DNA from: Bryoerythrophyllum caledonicum
Taxonomy: Eukaryota; Streptophyta; Bryopsida; Pottiales; Pottiaceae
Length of the DNA: 64,000 nucleotides
Assembly (NCBI GenBank): GCA_963971425.1
Contig: OZ020517.1
Span: 10,046,501-10,110,500 of the forward strand
Direction: 5' to 3'
The notes under the pieces were generated by a model. That model saw nothing but the letters and a program-made list of their open reading frames with translations, ran no database searches and was not told the DNA's origin. Positions 9,196 through 22,700 of this stretch are shown piece by piece; the stretch's first letter is position 1, and each line of letters starts with the position of its first letter. A program made the position numbers and the translations under genes.

Positions 9196-12100
9196 ATGGC
9201 TACAAAGCCTTGGTCTCCTTGGTACTCGGAAATAACGGAAGTACTCAGAAGAAAGACTGATTCTCTTAAATGTAGTCTCTGTTCCCGCATTTTTGCAAGA
9301 AGGCTAGAACGCCAACTTAGTCATCTTGGTTACAAAGAAGTCCTTGGCAAGCTCAACAGTGGTGTTGGCATCTGCACCAAATTGACACCGTGTATTCATA
9401 GTTTTTTTTAGAAATTGTGCTGGTCATTATCCTTGACATAACGGAGAGCTTTTCTCTAAACATTATATCACCCTTGCCATGAAATATGTGTCTCCCGTAG
9501 AACATAGCACACCTACCTCCACTGGTGAGGATTCATGTGTAGGATCCACCCAAGTTCCCGTTGCAGTCTCTGAAACAAATAATTTTGCATCAACCTCCAC
9601 CTTTTCCACACTGATCGAACATGGAAGTATAGCTGGCACCCTTCCTCGATTGATGAGGCAATCTATATTCTTTGGGGAATTTCAAGAATTGGAGTGGCGG
9701 GAGCTAGATAAAGTGTAGACTCAATTTTTTTACTAGTCCAATGTTCCGTTTGCAGTTGCACGTAATGTTACATTCAAGGAAGCTATGATGAAGACTGTTG
9801 CTTTCAAAAAATCGTATGTTCCACCGTCTTACTAGGACATTTGAACGAGGTTGTTGGTACAAGCCTCCAAATGATTTGGAGGCTGATCTAAATAGTAGAA
9901 TGGAAGAGAGTGTTCGAAAGTTTGGAGGAACTCTAGCCCTGGACGGATCGAGCTTTGTGACTAGTTACCCTTTGTGCAATGCAATGCTTGTTTCTCCTCT
10001 GGGAGAGCTTTTCTTGAGATTAGTAGATACCATCGGGAATGAAAATACTGCTGAGTACACGGCATGCATTCTTGAGAAGTTCATTGAACAAGTTGGCCCC
10101 CGCAATATTGTTCAAGTCTGTATTGACAATGCGAGTGGAATCCTCAAGGCTGGACGGATAATCACAACGAAATATCCATACATATACAGTCAAGGATGCT
10201 GCACATGCCATGGACATACTGTTGGAGGACTGGAGGAAGATAACATGGATAAAAGAAGTCTGGTAAAGGCTAAAAAGTTGGTGAGGTTTGTGAAGAATCG
10301 ACAAATGCCGCTTGCTGTGTTTCATAAACACGAGACAAAGTTCAGCTTGTTGTTGCCGGGGCCAACTCGATTTGCATCCAATTTCATAATGGTAGATCGC
10401 TTATTGAAGGTCAAAGTAGCGTTATAGCAGAGTGTTGTTGATTCCGACTGGTTCGCGTATGTCACAAACCTTTGAGATGAATGTAAAGACAATGCACCGA
10501 CCTTATCTTGGGACATCAAAAGAATTGTTCTAGATGAACTTTTTTGGGTACGATGTACAAACTTTCAGGAGATGGTAGCACCTATAGTATATGCTTTGAG
10601 AAAATTTGATTCCAAAGATCCATGTATGGAGAAGGTTTTGGTCATCCTCCGCAATCTCGAGAACCATGTTCTTGCTCTACATCGTGAACCATTTAATCTT
10701 AATAGTGATATAGCGGACTTTGTTGAGTATTGCTTCTACCGCCAAAAATGGATGATCACAACCGACTTACACTCTGCCAATGTACTCCTAAATCCCTATT
10801 TGCTCCATGACAAAGAATTTGCTGATGATCCAAATGCAATCACCGCGTGTAAACGAGTGGTAAGAAGTCTCTATACACTTAAGGAATATCCTGACGTGGT
10901 TAACGAGTTCTTAGCTCTTCGACATAGGATTGTACCATCTCATGATATCTTAGATCCCAAACTCCAGAAGTGTTCTCTATATGCTTGGTGGGATTTCAAA
11001 GGGGCATGTGGAAAACTCCTTGCGCCAATTGCCAAGAAAATACTAGCGCAAACGCTATCATCTTCTTCTTGCAAATGCAATTGGAGTAGCTATTCTTTTG
11101 TGCATAATAAGAGACAAAATAGGTTACTACCTGGAAGGGCAAATGACTTGGTGTTTGTCTATACCAATTCAAGGTTGTTGGCGAATGGAAAGTTGACGGA
11201 TGAGAAGAGGTGGTACGCAGAGAACTTGGATTTAGAGGACCCCAAGCCCGTGAATTAGATAACTCTGAAGACTCCGATAATTCAAGTACCAATGTGAGTG
11301 CCAACTATAGCAATGGATGCTTAGACAATGACATTGATGGTGGCCCCTCAAACGGTACCACAAGTCTTCAGCGTGCCTTAGGCAATGAGTATGATTTCTT
11401 CGATGATGGTATGGTGAGAGAAAAAGATGATGACTTGCTACCCATTGCACAATACTTGAATGGTGATCGCATGGTCAATAGTAAAAACATCATTGCGGGT
11501 TGACCAACCGCAATTCCGGAACAAACATAAAATGCCAGTCCATATGAAAGCAATGACATGAAGAATGGAGTACAAGGAGGTATCTCATCCTTACATGAAA
11601 CAACCCTACATGGGCATCAAACTCAAGGGCAACAAAAGAAGATGTTGTCGATCTCAACATCCATAGTCCCAGACTTGCCAAAAATCTCAAGAAAACAAGA
11701 GCCACACCATTTGCGAAAGATACCACACTTCTCAAAGGAAAGGCTAGAAAAGATAATATTCTCCACGGCACTAGAAGTCCACTACACTCAACGGAGAAAA
11801 ACACTTCTTTTGATCCTTAACTACCCTCCTTGCATGGTGGTGCATCGCGGTCTCTATTTGGAAACTCTCCCACAAAGGTCACTAGAACCAATTTGAAGTC
11901 TTCCCATGCTTTGGTGTCCCTTTCAAAGCAATTACGACTACGCACACCAAAAGCCCAATGTGGAAACATTTCTAGTGATGGGAATGTACCTCTTTCTATG
12001 GACTTCAAAAACCATTCCGGAATTTCTCCTCGCCGAAATTTGTCATCTTCAAGGGCAAACGTTGCCCAAAAGATGAAATTAGAGATTTTTGATCGCAATG

Positions 12101-12383
12101 TTCTAGTACGATAGGACCTAGAAATCCTCCACAATCGATCAAAAAATGGCAAGTTCCCATGCAACCATTTTTACGGTCGCCACGTTGTAATGACGCGTCG
12201 GTTAGAAATCCTCTTCATGCCATCGAGACTTGCAAGAGGTTCAAAACCATTTAGTCCATGTCAAAAAAATGGAGAATTAAAGAGGAAGACCTCACAGATA
12301 ATGAAGATGATCCCTTGCGATCTAACGGAGCCGAGGTCAAAGGAGATAGTGAATACGAACTTCCCACTGATATCAATGAGTAG
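9196..12383 (+). pseudogene. Degenerate hAT-superfamily transposase
   Basis: A BED-type zinc finger opens the sequence (9196-9411: KCSLCSRIF, then RQLSHLGYK and GVGICTKL). A segment with the hAT motif TQFFY-SNVPFAVARNVTF follows near 9715-9770. The DUF659/catalytic part (9798-10430) keeps LALDGSSFVT, with the first Asp, and VQVCIDNASGILKAGR, with the second Asp, then CHGHTVGG. The C-terminal dimerisation region (10572-11258) contains CNWSSYSFVHNKRQNRLLPG, matching the typical NWSxYSFIHxKxRNRL. In-frame stops occur near 9716, 9731, 9833 and 10425, and frameshifts separate the blocks, so it is not functional as it stands. An acidic C-terminal tail of 41 codons ends at the TAG at 12381-12383. 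hAT enzymes perform cut-and-paste transposition; terminal inverted repeats could not be assigned. Confidence 0.85.
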
Positions 12384-13114
12384 CTAGAGCATATCCATGT
12401 ATATCATATGCTTCACTGTACTTCTTTCCATAGAAAAGAGGGTGGCCCAAAGTTGATGTGTGTTCATAGATGCGCCATTCCTAAGTTTTGAGTCATTGTT
12501 GGCCTATCCATTACACTATGGATGGTTTAGGATTGCTTTTCAATTGTATATTTTTTATTATGTGTTCATAGAATATACAAGCTATGAATAAAAAAAATTG
12601 TTTTTATCTCCAAATTATTCTTTTTTGAAGTACCTTGTTTGTACATATTCCAAATTTGTTTGCTTCATCCGTTACTATTTTCTCCAATTTCATATTATTG
12701 TCACATTATGTATAGTCTTGGTACAAGAATCTCTTAACCATATCATAATCCATAAATATTTCAACTCTCATTGCCTTCTACTTATTTCATCACTTAGTAA
12801 GCACATCATGCTTGAAACTATTGCTAACATCACCACGTAAAAAGATGAATTAACAATGTAACATCACATAATACATTCCACAAAACCTCCATATGACTAT
12901 GTCATTTCAAAAGATGTAATTCTTATTTCACATATGCACAAACTTCATATTCCATTCGTATTGCACCTCGACAAAATCTTTCATCCTTTCCATGACTGAA
13001 ACTCCAACCATCCTCCATAATTAAATACCTAAGGACTACAAAATCGCTAGGAGATCTAGTTATGTTTCCTAGCAGTGGCCACTATATTAGCTACACAATG
13101 CCCTCTAATCTATG
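12384..13114. other. AT-rich flank of the hAT element
   Basis: AT-rich sequence with no recognisable gene. It probably holds the 3' end of the hAT element, but I could not identify a terminal repeat or target-site duplication. Confidence 0.35.
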
Positions 13115-15381
13115 TTAGTCTAGTTGGATTGCTTCCCCCAAAGTTGAACCCTCATCCATCCGCTGCCTCGGAGTCCTACTTCGAGTCTCCGGCCTCTGAC
13201 TTAGCCTCGCAATTTGGCCCCCTACTTCAAACTCTCGATCAATGGCAGCAATTTCTCTTTGCAACTCTAATTGCCAATTGTCATTGCTGTCGTTGCCATC
13301 CTCCCTCTTACACTTCCCAGTAGAATCCACCCTCTTTGCCGCAAAGATTTCCATGGCCTTTTCAACTCCCCGCAACACCTTATTCACAAAATCGTCATTA
13401 TCTTAGAATGACACCAATAATTCTCCACTAGTCTTTTGCAGCTTATTTCTCCAGTATTCAATGACATCCCCAGTTCTCCTATCAAATGCTTGCACCGCAT
13501 CCCAAAAATCGTATCCAACATCTTGGAAAGAAGCTTCGTCCATCAATAATTTGAGTTTGTTGTTTCTTCCAACTTTGCAAGGAATAATGCTCTACCAACC
13601 AAAGTACGATTGTACTTCTTGTACTCCTCCTCCAAGACGATGTCATCTTCCACCTCATGCCAAGAGCCATCTTCTCCCTTCTCAACTCTCTTTGGAGGAA
13701 ATCGGAAAAACCGGTTATAGTCCGTGCTCCAATGTCCTCCAAAGTTACGGCAAAACAACTCTTGTTAATCACCATCTTCAATCTCTCGTGCCCTTGCCTC
13801 TACTTTGTAGTGTTGTGCCATCCAAAACAATGGATCACGTTTCATTGTGTACTCTTCATACAATTTGTGACAACGGAACTCACTATTTCAATTAAGTGGT
13901 TTTCCCCATTCTCGAAAGTTCATGAATTTCTTCGGAAGCTAATCCAACGGGAGATTCCATCAGTTGAACTTGTGCCTCGATGGCATAACATCTCATAAAC
14001 CCATCATTTTGTAAAATCTTGTGTTAATAGGAGAACGACACATGGGACACACCGATTGTCTCATGGAACTTTCAGAAATTCACGTAGAATGAAAGTTATG
14101 GCCACATTGCCCCAATGTATGTGCCCCCTCTAGACCAAATTGTTTCTGGCACAAGCTGCATTTGTCATTGACGAACGCTAGTTTTGGGTCGCATGTATGG
14201 ATGACAGTTCTCTCCAAATCCACAAAGTATCATGACGAGAAGATATTGAAGGACACCCATCCTTCTTCCACTTCCAACGCTCAGTCAATGCCATTGCCCT
14301 TTCCGTTGTCCCGGTAATAGTTGGTGCGATCCATCATCTCTGCCTCATCGCCCCAAATAGTGATCTTTGTAGGATCACGCCCAGTTTTTCCAATTATACT
14401 CTTGAATCTCTTTAACGAGGCCTCCACAAGTTCCTCCGATGCTTTTGATTAAGCAACATACTTGTTAAGATTATGTGCTGCTTTTGAGATCATTGTTTCT
14501 CTGTCGTGAAGGCAATGAACCCAACCCAACCAAGGCATTGTGTTCTCATGGCATGGTGTGTAATCCACCATTTTTAACGTCCTCCGCAATGGCTCCAATT
14601 CTGCTCGTGCCTCATCTCTCTCCCTATTTGCCACCTCCAACTTCTGTAATACCATTTCCATATCTTCCCCCTTGGCTTCCATGACCTGCTCATTACCCTC
14701 CTTCTTTAACTATACTTGGCTGCAACCAATCTCCGCTGCGAGCCCAACACAAGAAGGCTCAGATGGTCCTTCTCCAATCTTCAGCACAATATCCACTTCT
14801 TCATTTTGTGGATACTTGGAAAGAAAAAGACTGCCCAAGGTACGAGTGGAACTATCAACCGCTACCACGTCCACCTTACATTCCTCCACATCCGTTGTTT
14901 TCTTCCTTGTATCTTGGATGTTGGTCCAACGTCCAAATTCTAGGCATTTTACCGTCCTCTTGTACTCCTCTAATTCCTTTATTAACCATTTAGTAATGGT
15001 TTGGTTTTTCTCGGCTTGAACTTCCAACTCCATGATGAATTCCATACTTTCCATCCTTTCTTCTAGCAATGGCTTTATAGTTGAAGCCATCTTCTCAAAA
15101 CCAACAGCGGCTTCTAGCATACTTGGTATGAATCTTGCAAAGACTTTACCCATTTTTACAAAATCTGGAGCCATAGCTGAGAAGATCGTTGCCACACACT
15201 TCATAGAGTCTGCAACATGGAGTACTTCAATCATTTGGCTCGTAATTGCATCATACCTTGACCTCACTCCCTCTTCATTTGCATGGGTATCATCATCTTT
15301 CCCTACCGTTGCTTTAACCCACTCCATAGTGAAGTCGAGCAACTCCTTCAACTCATCATTATTTGGCATTTTTGTTAGCAT
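13115..15381 (-). pseudogene. Coiled-coil plus RING-H2 protein pseudogene
   Basis: From the ATG at 15381 one minus-strand frame runs to about 13990, interrupted by TAG (14710), TAA (14449) and three TGA codons. The first 350 codons are Glu/Lys/Ala-rich and predicted helical (for example VANRERDEARAELEPLRRTL). A RING-H2 finger follows at about 14175-14010: CSLC, then CGHNFH, a TGA where the sixth zinc ligand should be, and CPMC. It ends RFYKMMGL. Further homology-like coding sequence continues to 13115 after frameshifts (RDPLFWMAQHYKVEARARE; KRVEKGEDGSWHEVEDDIVL). Intact RING-H2 domains recruit E2 enzymes for ubiquitin transfer. The family is not recognised; I infer it could be transposon-associated. 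It stands head to head with the SET-domain gene at 16720, whose N-terminus has the same coiled coil then RING order. Confidence 0.6.
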
Positions 15382-15867
15382 CCTTGTGATCGTAGATGGG
15401 TGAAAGTACGCTAAGCGGGGTACGAAATGGGCAAAAAAAATAAACTGTGTAGTATATTTGAGTTGGGGTCCTTTGCAAAAACGGGAATCAATGACAGCCG
15501 TCTATTTGAATCTTGGAGTTCAATCGTGGTCGTAGAATCCATTCTCTGATTTGACACCAAAGACACGACGGCACATTGAATTCAACAAGTGCCGCGTAGC
15601 CACGTGGGTCAGCCTTTAATTCCATGCCGCCGCTCGTTTTCAGGGGTTCGTTGAGCTGGCCAGTTTTGCAAGTCTAACTTCAGTCTGTACACAAAAATTT
15701 AGGGAGCTTGCGCTGCTGTATGCTACACAATCTATGAGCTTCACGACGTGCGTGAGTAGAGAGGTTGAAGTTAGAGACGTGCAACATTCAGGGTTTAGGG
15801 TGAACGTAGATTCTCAGCGCGTTGGATTGGTTGCCTCGCCACACATACGTGGGTTATTTCGTGGCCG
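15382..15867. other. Divergent intergenic region
   Basis: This region lies between the head-to-head RING pseudogene and the leader of the SET-domain gene. No gene is seen. It probably held promoters for both directions. Confidence 0.35.
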
Positions 15868-16550
15868 GAGGCTGTTTGCGCGCGCGAATTGCATGTATAG
15901 TACCTCCTTCTGCATTCAGCCGCACAACAAGGGTTTCTGCTTGATGACAACTAGACTTCACGGTGATGAGGTCGCGGAGGAAGTGGGGGGTTGAACGGTA
16001 GCTGCCGCGACATATCACATCTGGGAGCCAACTCTTGCAGCCAAAGCTGAGTACACCACTGCTGTAAGTATACGCGCCCAAGTTTTTTTTTTTTTTTTTT
16101 TTTTGTACCACATGTTAGAACTTAGTTGTGAGATCGAATGTTTATGTGATGTCTGTAGTCTAGCACCAAGTAGTAATTACCTGGCTCAGGTATACTCACT
16201 CGGTAGAGCTGTTTGCTAGCGCGATTGGGAGCCACGAACCCCCTTTCGTATTCAACCGCAGAGTAGAGGTCTGTGCTCGATGATCATAGAGTTCACGGTG
16301 ATGAGGTCGCCGCTGAAGCCGGAGGTTGAACTGTAGCTGCCGCCTGAGATCAAGAGGTGACAACGAACTCTTCTTCCCTACTGAAGACACCACCGCTGTA
16401 AGTGTTGACATCCAAACTCTCTTTTCTTTTTTTAATAGCACATCTTAGGTGTGATCCGAATGTATATGTGAGAGCTGGTCCAGTGCCCAGTAGCGAATAC
16501 CTGTTAATAGGTTTAGTGTTCCCTGTGAGTAGGTGTAGCGCCAGATTCTG
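15868..16550 (+). repeat. 335-bp tandem duplication containing duplicated leader exons
   Basis: A roughly 335-bp unit is present twice and has diverged. The anchor TTCACGGTGATGAGGTCGC is at 15957 and 16292. CACCACTGCTGTAAGT ends one exon-like block (donor GTAAGT at 16064) and CACCACCGCTGTAAGT ends the other (donor at 16398). Sequences downstream of both donors also correspond, including T-rich tracts. Each copy therefore carries a candidate 5' leader exon with a consensus donor, upstream of the acceptor at 16702 of the SET-domain gene. Confidence 0.7.
16083..16104. repeat. Poly-T tract (22 T)
   Basis: An uninterrupted run of 22 T lies just after the first duplicated donor. In the second repeat copy the equivalent stretch is shorter and broken by C. 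Confidence 0.95.
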
Positions 16551-16719
16551 CTTTTTTGGTGAACGAAATATTGCTTCAGACATGCTTGGACAGTTTTACA
16601 TAGGAAAAACATGTGTATGGAGGTGCTGTAGATGTGCTTGCCGTGAGTAAACGAGTTCATTTTACTAAGACCTAACATATTTATTGGTGGTCATGTTTCA
16701 GGGTGTTTCTGTGGACAAC

Positions 16720-19700
16720 ATGGCAAGGCAAGAGAAGAGGGTCCTTCGGGGGGTTACCAAGAGAGAGGCCTCCATCACAAGGAATGAAGGCCGGATTTCA
16801 GAGGATGACTCTCACGGCGAGGATGATGCCAAGAACGACGTGGACAAGGACGCCGAAGTCGTAGAATTCGTCGCTGCTGTGGAGGAGAGGGAAGCCGCAC
16901 TCATGGACATCGATGCCAAGATAGGGATGATGCTCAGAGGTGCCCCTTCTCGTGCGATTAACTACGAAGTCTTTCGGGACCATTACAATCTGCATGCCGG
17001 TGGACTGAATCCACACAAGCACCATGAAAAGCATGATGTCAGTGAGTTAGATCTTGCTCAGATCTTTGGTCCTCGTCGGGCGGGCAAATCCGGGTACTCT
17101 TTTAGGAAGGTCTCCGATGCTAGGATTACAAGGCAATAGAGAAATACTATTGTATTTGTTATCAAAAAACTGTGGTGCCTAGCACGAAGTTGATAGGGAA
17201 GGACTTCGTTGTCGCGGTTGTAGCAGAGGTTGTGATGGATGTTGAGGTTGACTGAGCAGGTTTTGCCACTATAATCAACAGTAATCAGCGCTCAGCCTGG
17301 TGGAAGAAAATGGTAGGTTTTGTGAAAGAGAAGGCTCGGATTCTTGGGAAGACATTCGTTGAAGTCGTTGCAGAGGATGAGCTCGAGAGCTATTTAGACG
17401 GGGAAGTGGCGGTGAAGATGGAGGGCACTAATCCATCTACGGGCATGGACATTAAGGCCCCGCACAGCTCCTTGTGGACGGAGAAGAAGAAGGGGGAAGT
17501 GCAGGATGTTTTAGCGCTTGTGAGGCTAGAGATCGAGGCGGGCAAGAAGGAGCTGGAGATTGTGAAGAAGGAGCATCTTCAACATCTGCATCAGATGGGT
17601 ACTCAGAGGCAGCTAGTTGACACTATGGAGGCGTCACGGGCTGTTGCAAGGAAGCGAGTGGAGGAATGCACGGATGACATTCGGATTTCAAGCCTACAAG
17701 TTCACCTAGACTTTTATGATGACATGCATCGGGAGGCTTCAGACAAGCTTGGCATACTACAGGCTGATTACGAGTGCAAGGGAGTCCAGATAGGAAGGTT
17801 GACTTGGCGTGGAGATATGCTGGGCAGGCAGGCTGAAGACTTGGTGAAGTGTGTTGCGGCGTTTAAGGCAGGTTACAACGGACTATCAGTTTTCCCTCAT
17901 CCCATGGTATACCTCGAGGAGGTTAAGGGTGAGGGATGGACTACACTTCGATCTCGCACATGCGTGGTTTGTGAGTTGTCATTTCCTCACAATGACATGC
18001 ATGTCTGTAGTTGCCTACATGTCTATCATCCATGGTGCGCTCGGGTTTGGTTTAGGTCAAATTCCAGGTGTGCGTCACAAGATTGCGGTATGGTGCACCC
18101 CGGTTGGTACAAGAGCAACGGATATGGAGAGTTGCCTGATGACCTTCAGCTGCAGTCAGAAAGCTTGGATTGTGGCATGAGTCGAGTGTTGGCGATTTCA
18201 GCAAGGACCATAGCATCAAAGAAGAACTGCCATACAGTTGGTAACTCTTTCTTTCATGTCACCCTTCTCTTGTTTCCTTTCATTTGTATTTGGTAGTCAA
18301 TGCCCAAGGTACACTTGTTCACCTATATTTTTTGTTTGTGTCGCGTATAATGTGCTGTAGATGACACAATATATTAGTTTCTGGTGTGAAGTTTGTGGTA
18401 GCCCAAGGTATAGTACATGACACCCTTGTGTGTGTTATCCTATTCGTATGCAGCGCGTGTGAGTCTTACATGTGTCTCAAGTGTGTTTCATATCCTTCAT
18501 TCACTCCCTCTTTAGTTCGTGGTTTTGTTTATAATTCTGCTTAGGTTCCTTAAGTATATTGCGTAGTATGCACTTTTATATTTGTGAGGTATTTTATCCC
18601 CTTCTATAGACTTAGTGTACTGACAGTACTGTCTTAGAACACCACGTTGTAGTGCTTCATTGTATCTTAATTTTTATTGAATGAAACTTTGTAGGGTCAC
18701 CTATACTATGATATACTGCGTGGTATATAGTTGATACTATGTGCAGTCTCAAGGACTAGTTGACCACGTGTTTGTTTTTGGGTATGGGTATACAAAATTG
18801 TTTCAATATGTATGAAGTAGCCTCTTATGCTTCACCAGACACTTCCATATACTCAAATAAAAAATAATGAATACTCTGCAGTATTCAATTTAGTGTATCT
18901 TACTCTAGTATAGTACTAGTTGGTTGGGTAATAGTATAATATATCCTATTCTGTGATAGTTCATACTATGTCTTTGTATATTGGGGTACTAGACATGCAG
19001 AAAGTTATGTTCCAAGCTTCAATTCATTGCACTTCTGTGGCTAATATAGTTGTTTGGTTGTTGTCGTCATTGCAGGGTCTTCAGATGTATTTCATAGTCC
19101 TAAATCCACCACCACCTGCACGTACAGTGTAGGGGAGACTAGCCACGCAAAATTGTGCTCAACAATTGATGACTCTCGTCATTCTGCGGGAAAAGATGGT
19201 ATTCAGGCTGAGTGCATTGTAACTAGCCCTGAGAAGTTCCCTAAGATTTCAGGCCTTGGCATAGAGAAGAGTGACTTTGCTACCCCATCGAGGAGAGTCT
19301 TGTACTCAGCAGCCCTGGAGAAGCCCTTGAGCATGCCAAAGAACGCATTGGAAGCCTGCGCAGAACCACTAGTTTCACGGCCCAATGTGGTGGGACTTTC
19401 ACCGGCCAAGGACCTAGTCTCACCCTTGGAGGCACTTCCATCACATGTGAAGGAGGCATCAAACTCTCAACCTCTGCTGATGTGCAGCCTACCTATGCAT
19501 CCCCCAACGGAGCAAGCATGCAACAAAGAAGGTATGATGTGCCTCTCATTCAGGTAGTGTTCAGTCTTGGAGTGGTATCCACATGTATTGACAAACCTCG
19601 TGGGTTGTAACATTGGGAGCTTCAGGTCCTGAGAGTGACATAGAAGGGAAGGACGGAGATGACGGTGTTTTGGAGGAGGCAGCTTTGCTTGCTGAGTATC

Positions 19701-22700
19701 ACATGAGAATTGCAGAGTTGAAGTCAAAGAAGGTAAAAAAAGGTATTGTTAGAGGGAAGGTTGCTTCCCCTGCCATGATCGACACTAGCAACGTTGGAGC
19801 ACAGACGAGGGATAAGGGGAAGGACAAAATCAAAACACGACGCGAAGGACTTGCCGAAGAAATAGGTGAGGTATCTACAGGGAAGATGAAGGCGGCAAAG
19901 AGGAAGAAGGTCGACCAGGTAGGTTCTACAGATACAGTGGACAATGAGGTTGGCATCCTGAAAGGTGGGAAGGTAAAGAGATCATGTAGGAAATAGTAGT
20001 GAATTTGAAGTTTCGAGATTTACCTGGTGTAGGTACTTCATGAATCATGCGAGATGTGCATATCCCCATTCTTGTGGCCAGTGGATTGCACGGGTACGTT
20101 TGTATACACGCTAGTAGTGGGGCGACTTTTGAATTTTTGGTATGGTGTTATGTATGGAGACGTTGAGTCACCATACATAGAACTTTGTATATGTTAGTTT
20201 TCTGCAACTGCAGTCCTCTAGAATGGGCCACATCGAGCCAGGCTTTTATATATGTTATTACACACTACAAATTTTCTAATGGAGCTAAGGTTGACAAACC
20301 TGAGTGGGCTACAGTATTCTAATGAAATGCAGTAGTACCTTAAGTGGTGCAATATACTCTATCTCAGTATATTTTACACTATATATTTTGTCGTAATATA
20401 CAATATTGTATTGTAGGAAGTATTCACCTTCATTGTCGGCTTTACGTATAGATGTGGCTTGGTAATTTCATTATTATTGATCATGTATGTATAGAAGGCA
20501 AGTCATGTTTTTGCCATTGTGATGCAAATTTGTCTTTTTGGTTGCAGGATGCTCGGCTACCACGAAAGCCGTATGATTTATCCAAAGGAGCTGAAAGGAC
20601 TCCCATAAGCGTGGTTGTCATGGAAGACCCATGCTTGGGACCGGACGGTTTCAACTACATTTTACAGAACTCACTCGTTGGAGTTGTGTGTGTAGATCTG
20701 GACCTAACAGTGGCAGAAGGGAAAGGTTGCTGTGGCTGCAAATCTGCGTTTGGAGTATCCCGGAGAAATGTATGCGACTGTACTTTCAATGCTGCAGATT
20801 GTGCTCCTTATACTGGAGGGAGCGTACTTCACGAGCACTACATCGAAACGGTATGGCTCTTATTTCCAGCATCAACATTAGTATTAGAATGTCAAAAATT
20901 AAAGTTTAGCTCTCTACTTGTAAAACGAAGTGTCATATCTTTCATGATGTGGATTCTTTGCAGGCTCTTAGGGAGACATTGGGACGTGATACGGACTTAT
21001 ACGAATATTGCCAGAGTGCAGGTTGTTCAAATGCCGTGAAGGGGAGATGTATGGGCCACATAACCAGGACTTTTTTAAAGGAATGTGGGCGTGGGTGTCA
21101 TTGCGATGTCCTTTGTGCTAACCATGTTGTGCAGAACGAAGTAACACGACAACTCCATGTATGTGTTCGTTGCTACATTTTTTGTTCTTTGCTGGTTTTT
21201 TGTATAAGTTTTTTTTTCCTGATTTCTCTTTTTGGCTTTCGCTTGTTTCATGCAATAGAAGGTTTCTCGTTTAAGTTGTACGTTTTCACAAGTTTATTGG
21301 GTCAACAACGACAAGGAGTGGGGCATACGGACATTGGAACATTTACCTATAGGGGCGTTGTCGTGTAGAGAGTCTTTGCTTCAGGAAAACCCAGGGTTCT
21401 TGGCTGCACTTAGTTTAGAGAGGGAAAAGGAGAATATAGAACATATGATTTGTGTCCAAGTCCATATAAACTTATAAGTCCTCATTCACCATATCAGAAA
21501 GGCCCCTAATCTTCAACTTGTATAATAAAACTCGATGTACATATAATAAGGCATGATGCAGATGTCTTGTAGAACTTGTCTCTCAAAAACTTAACTCAAA
21601 ACATTAATTATCCTTAACCTAAATCAAGCCTTAATCAAACTCTGATTAAATTAACTAATTCCACTTAATAATAATTAATTAATAGTTAAGATAATTATAT
21701 TTAACTAAAATGATTAACCCTAATTAATCCACTTAATTTTAGTTAAGCTAATTGATTACAATTAGACTAGTTAATCTTACTTAAAACAATTAACCTTGAT
21801 TAAGATAATTAATTCCTTAATTAACCTCAATCCCACATACCCTTACCCTTACATACCCTAACCACTTCATACCCTTCTCCTATATACCCTTACTCCCTTT
21901 GAAATCATTTATCTAACCTCTCATTAAGTATAAACCGAACTCAAACTCTCTTTTAAACTCTTGATTAACCTTCTAATTCAAAATACCACTACGGTTTCAT
22001 ACAAACTCGGAATGAGACGTGCTATAGCTACTTGAAAAGCCACTAAAATACACCACAAACAAATTAAATTTCACTTCCAGAAACTCATCAAGCCAGCCGC
22101 TATATGCAATCAAAGTTACTTCTTACAAAAATTCAAGTCAGCTGACCCCTCTTCTTTCAAACTAGTGCTATGACTTCACAAAAACTCGAAATAGAGCATA
22201 AGATAGCTCTTTGGAAAGCTATTTACAGTGTACAAACACTCACCAAAGATGTCATTTAGATATATTTTGTACAACTCGCTACAAGGCTTCAAACCTACTG
22301 CTCATGAAAACATGGGGCAGCAGACCCCCTTGTGTTCGACAAGGCGCCGTTCATTCATACTTTTAGCTCTAAGACCGAGTGATAGCTTCATAGAGAGTTA
22401 ACAACAACGGCTTCAACATACTCAAAATCCAAAACAAACTACAACAAAAACAACCAGAGAGAGCCCCCGCAGTCCAGCCCCTCCTTGGTAAGGAAGAACC
22501 CAACCCTCAAAATGGGGAAAGGAGCCAATCACAACTAACCTCAGCCCATTCAAAGGCCACATGGGCATCTTAAACCCCATTGGTTGCTCAAATTCTCCCC
22601 CTTATCAACTCTTATCATCCCTCTATCCCTTCTATTCTTTGTATTTTTAAACACTAACTACCTGGTCATCAATCTAAAGACCGGGTTTCTTCAACAACAA

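Noticed and set aside
13657-13998. Plus-strand ORFs across the RING pseudogene
   Set aside because: The minus strand carries the RING and coiled-coil homology; the plus frames are shadows.
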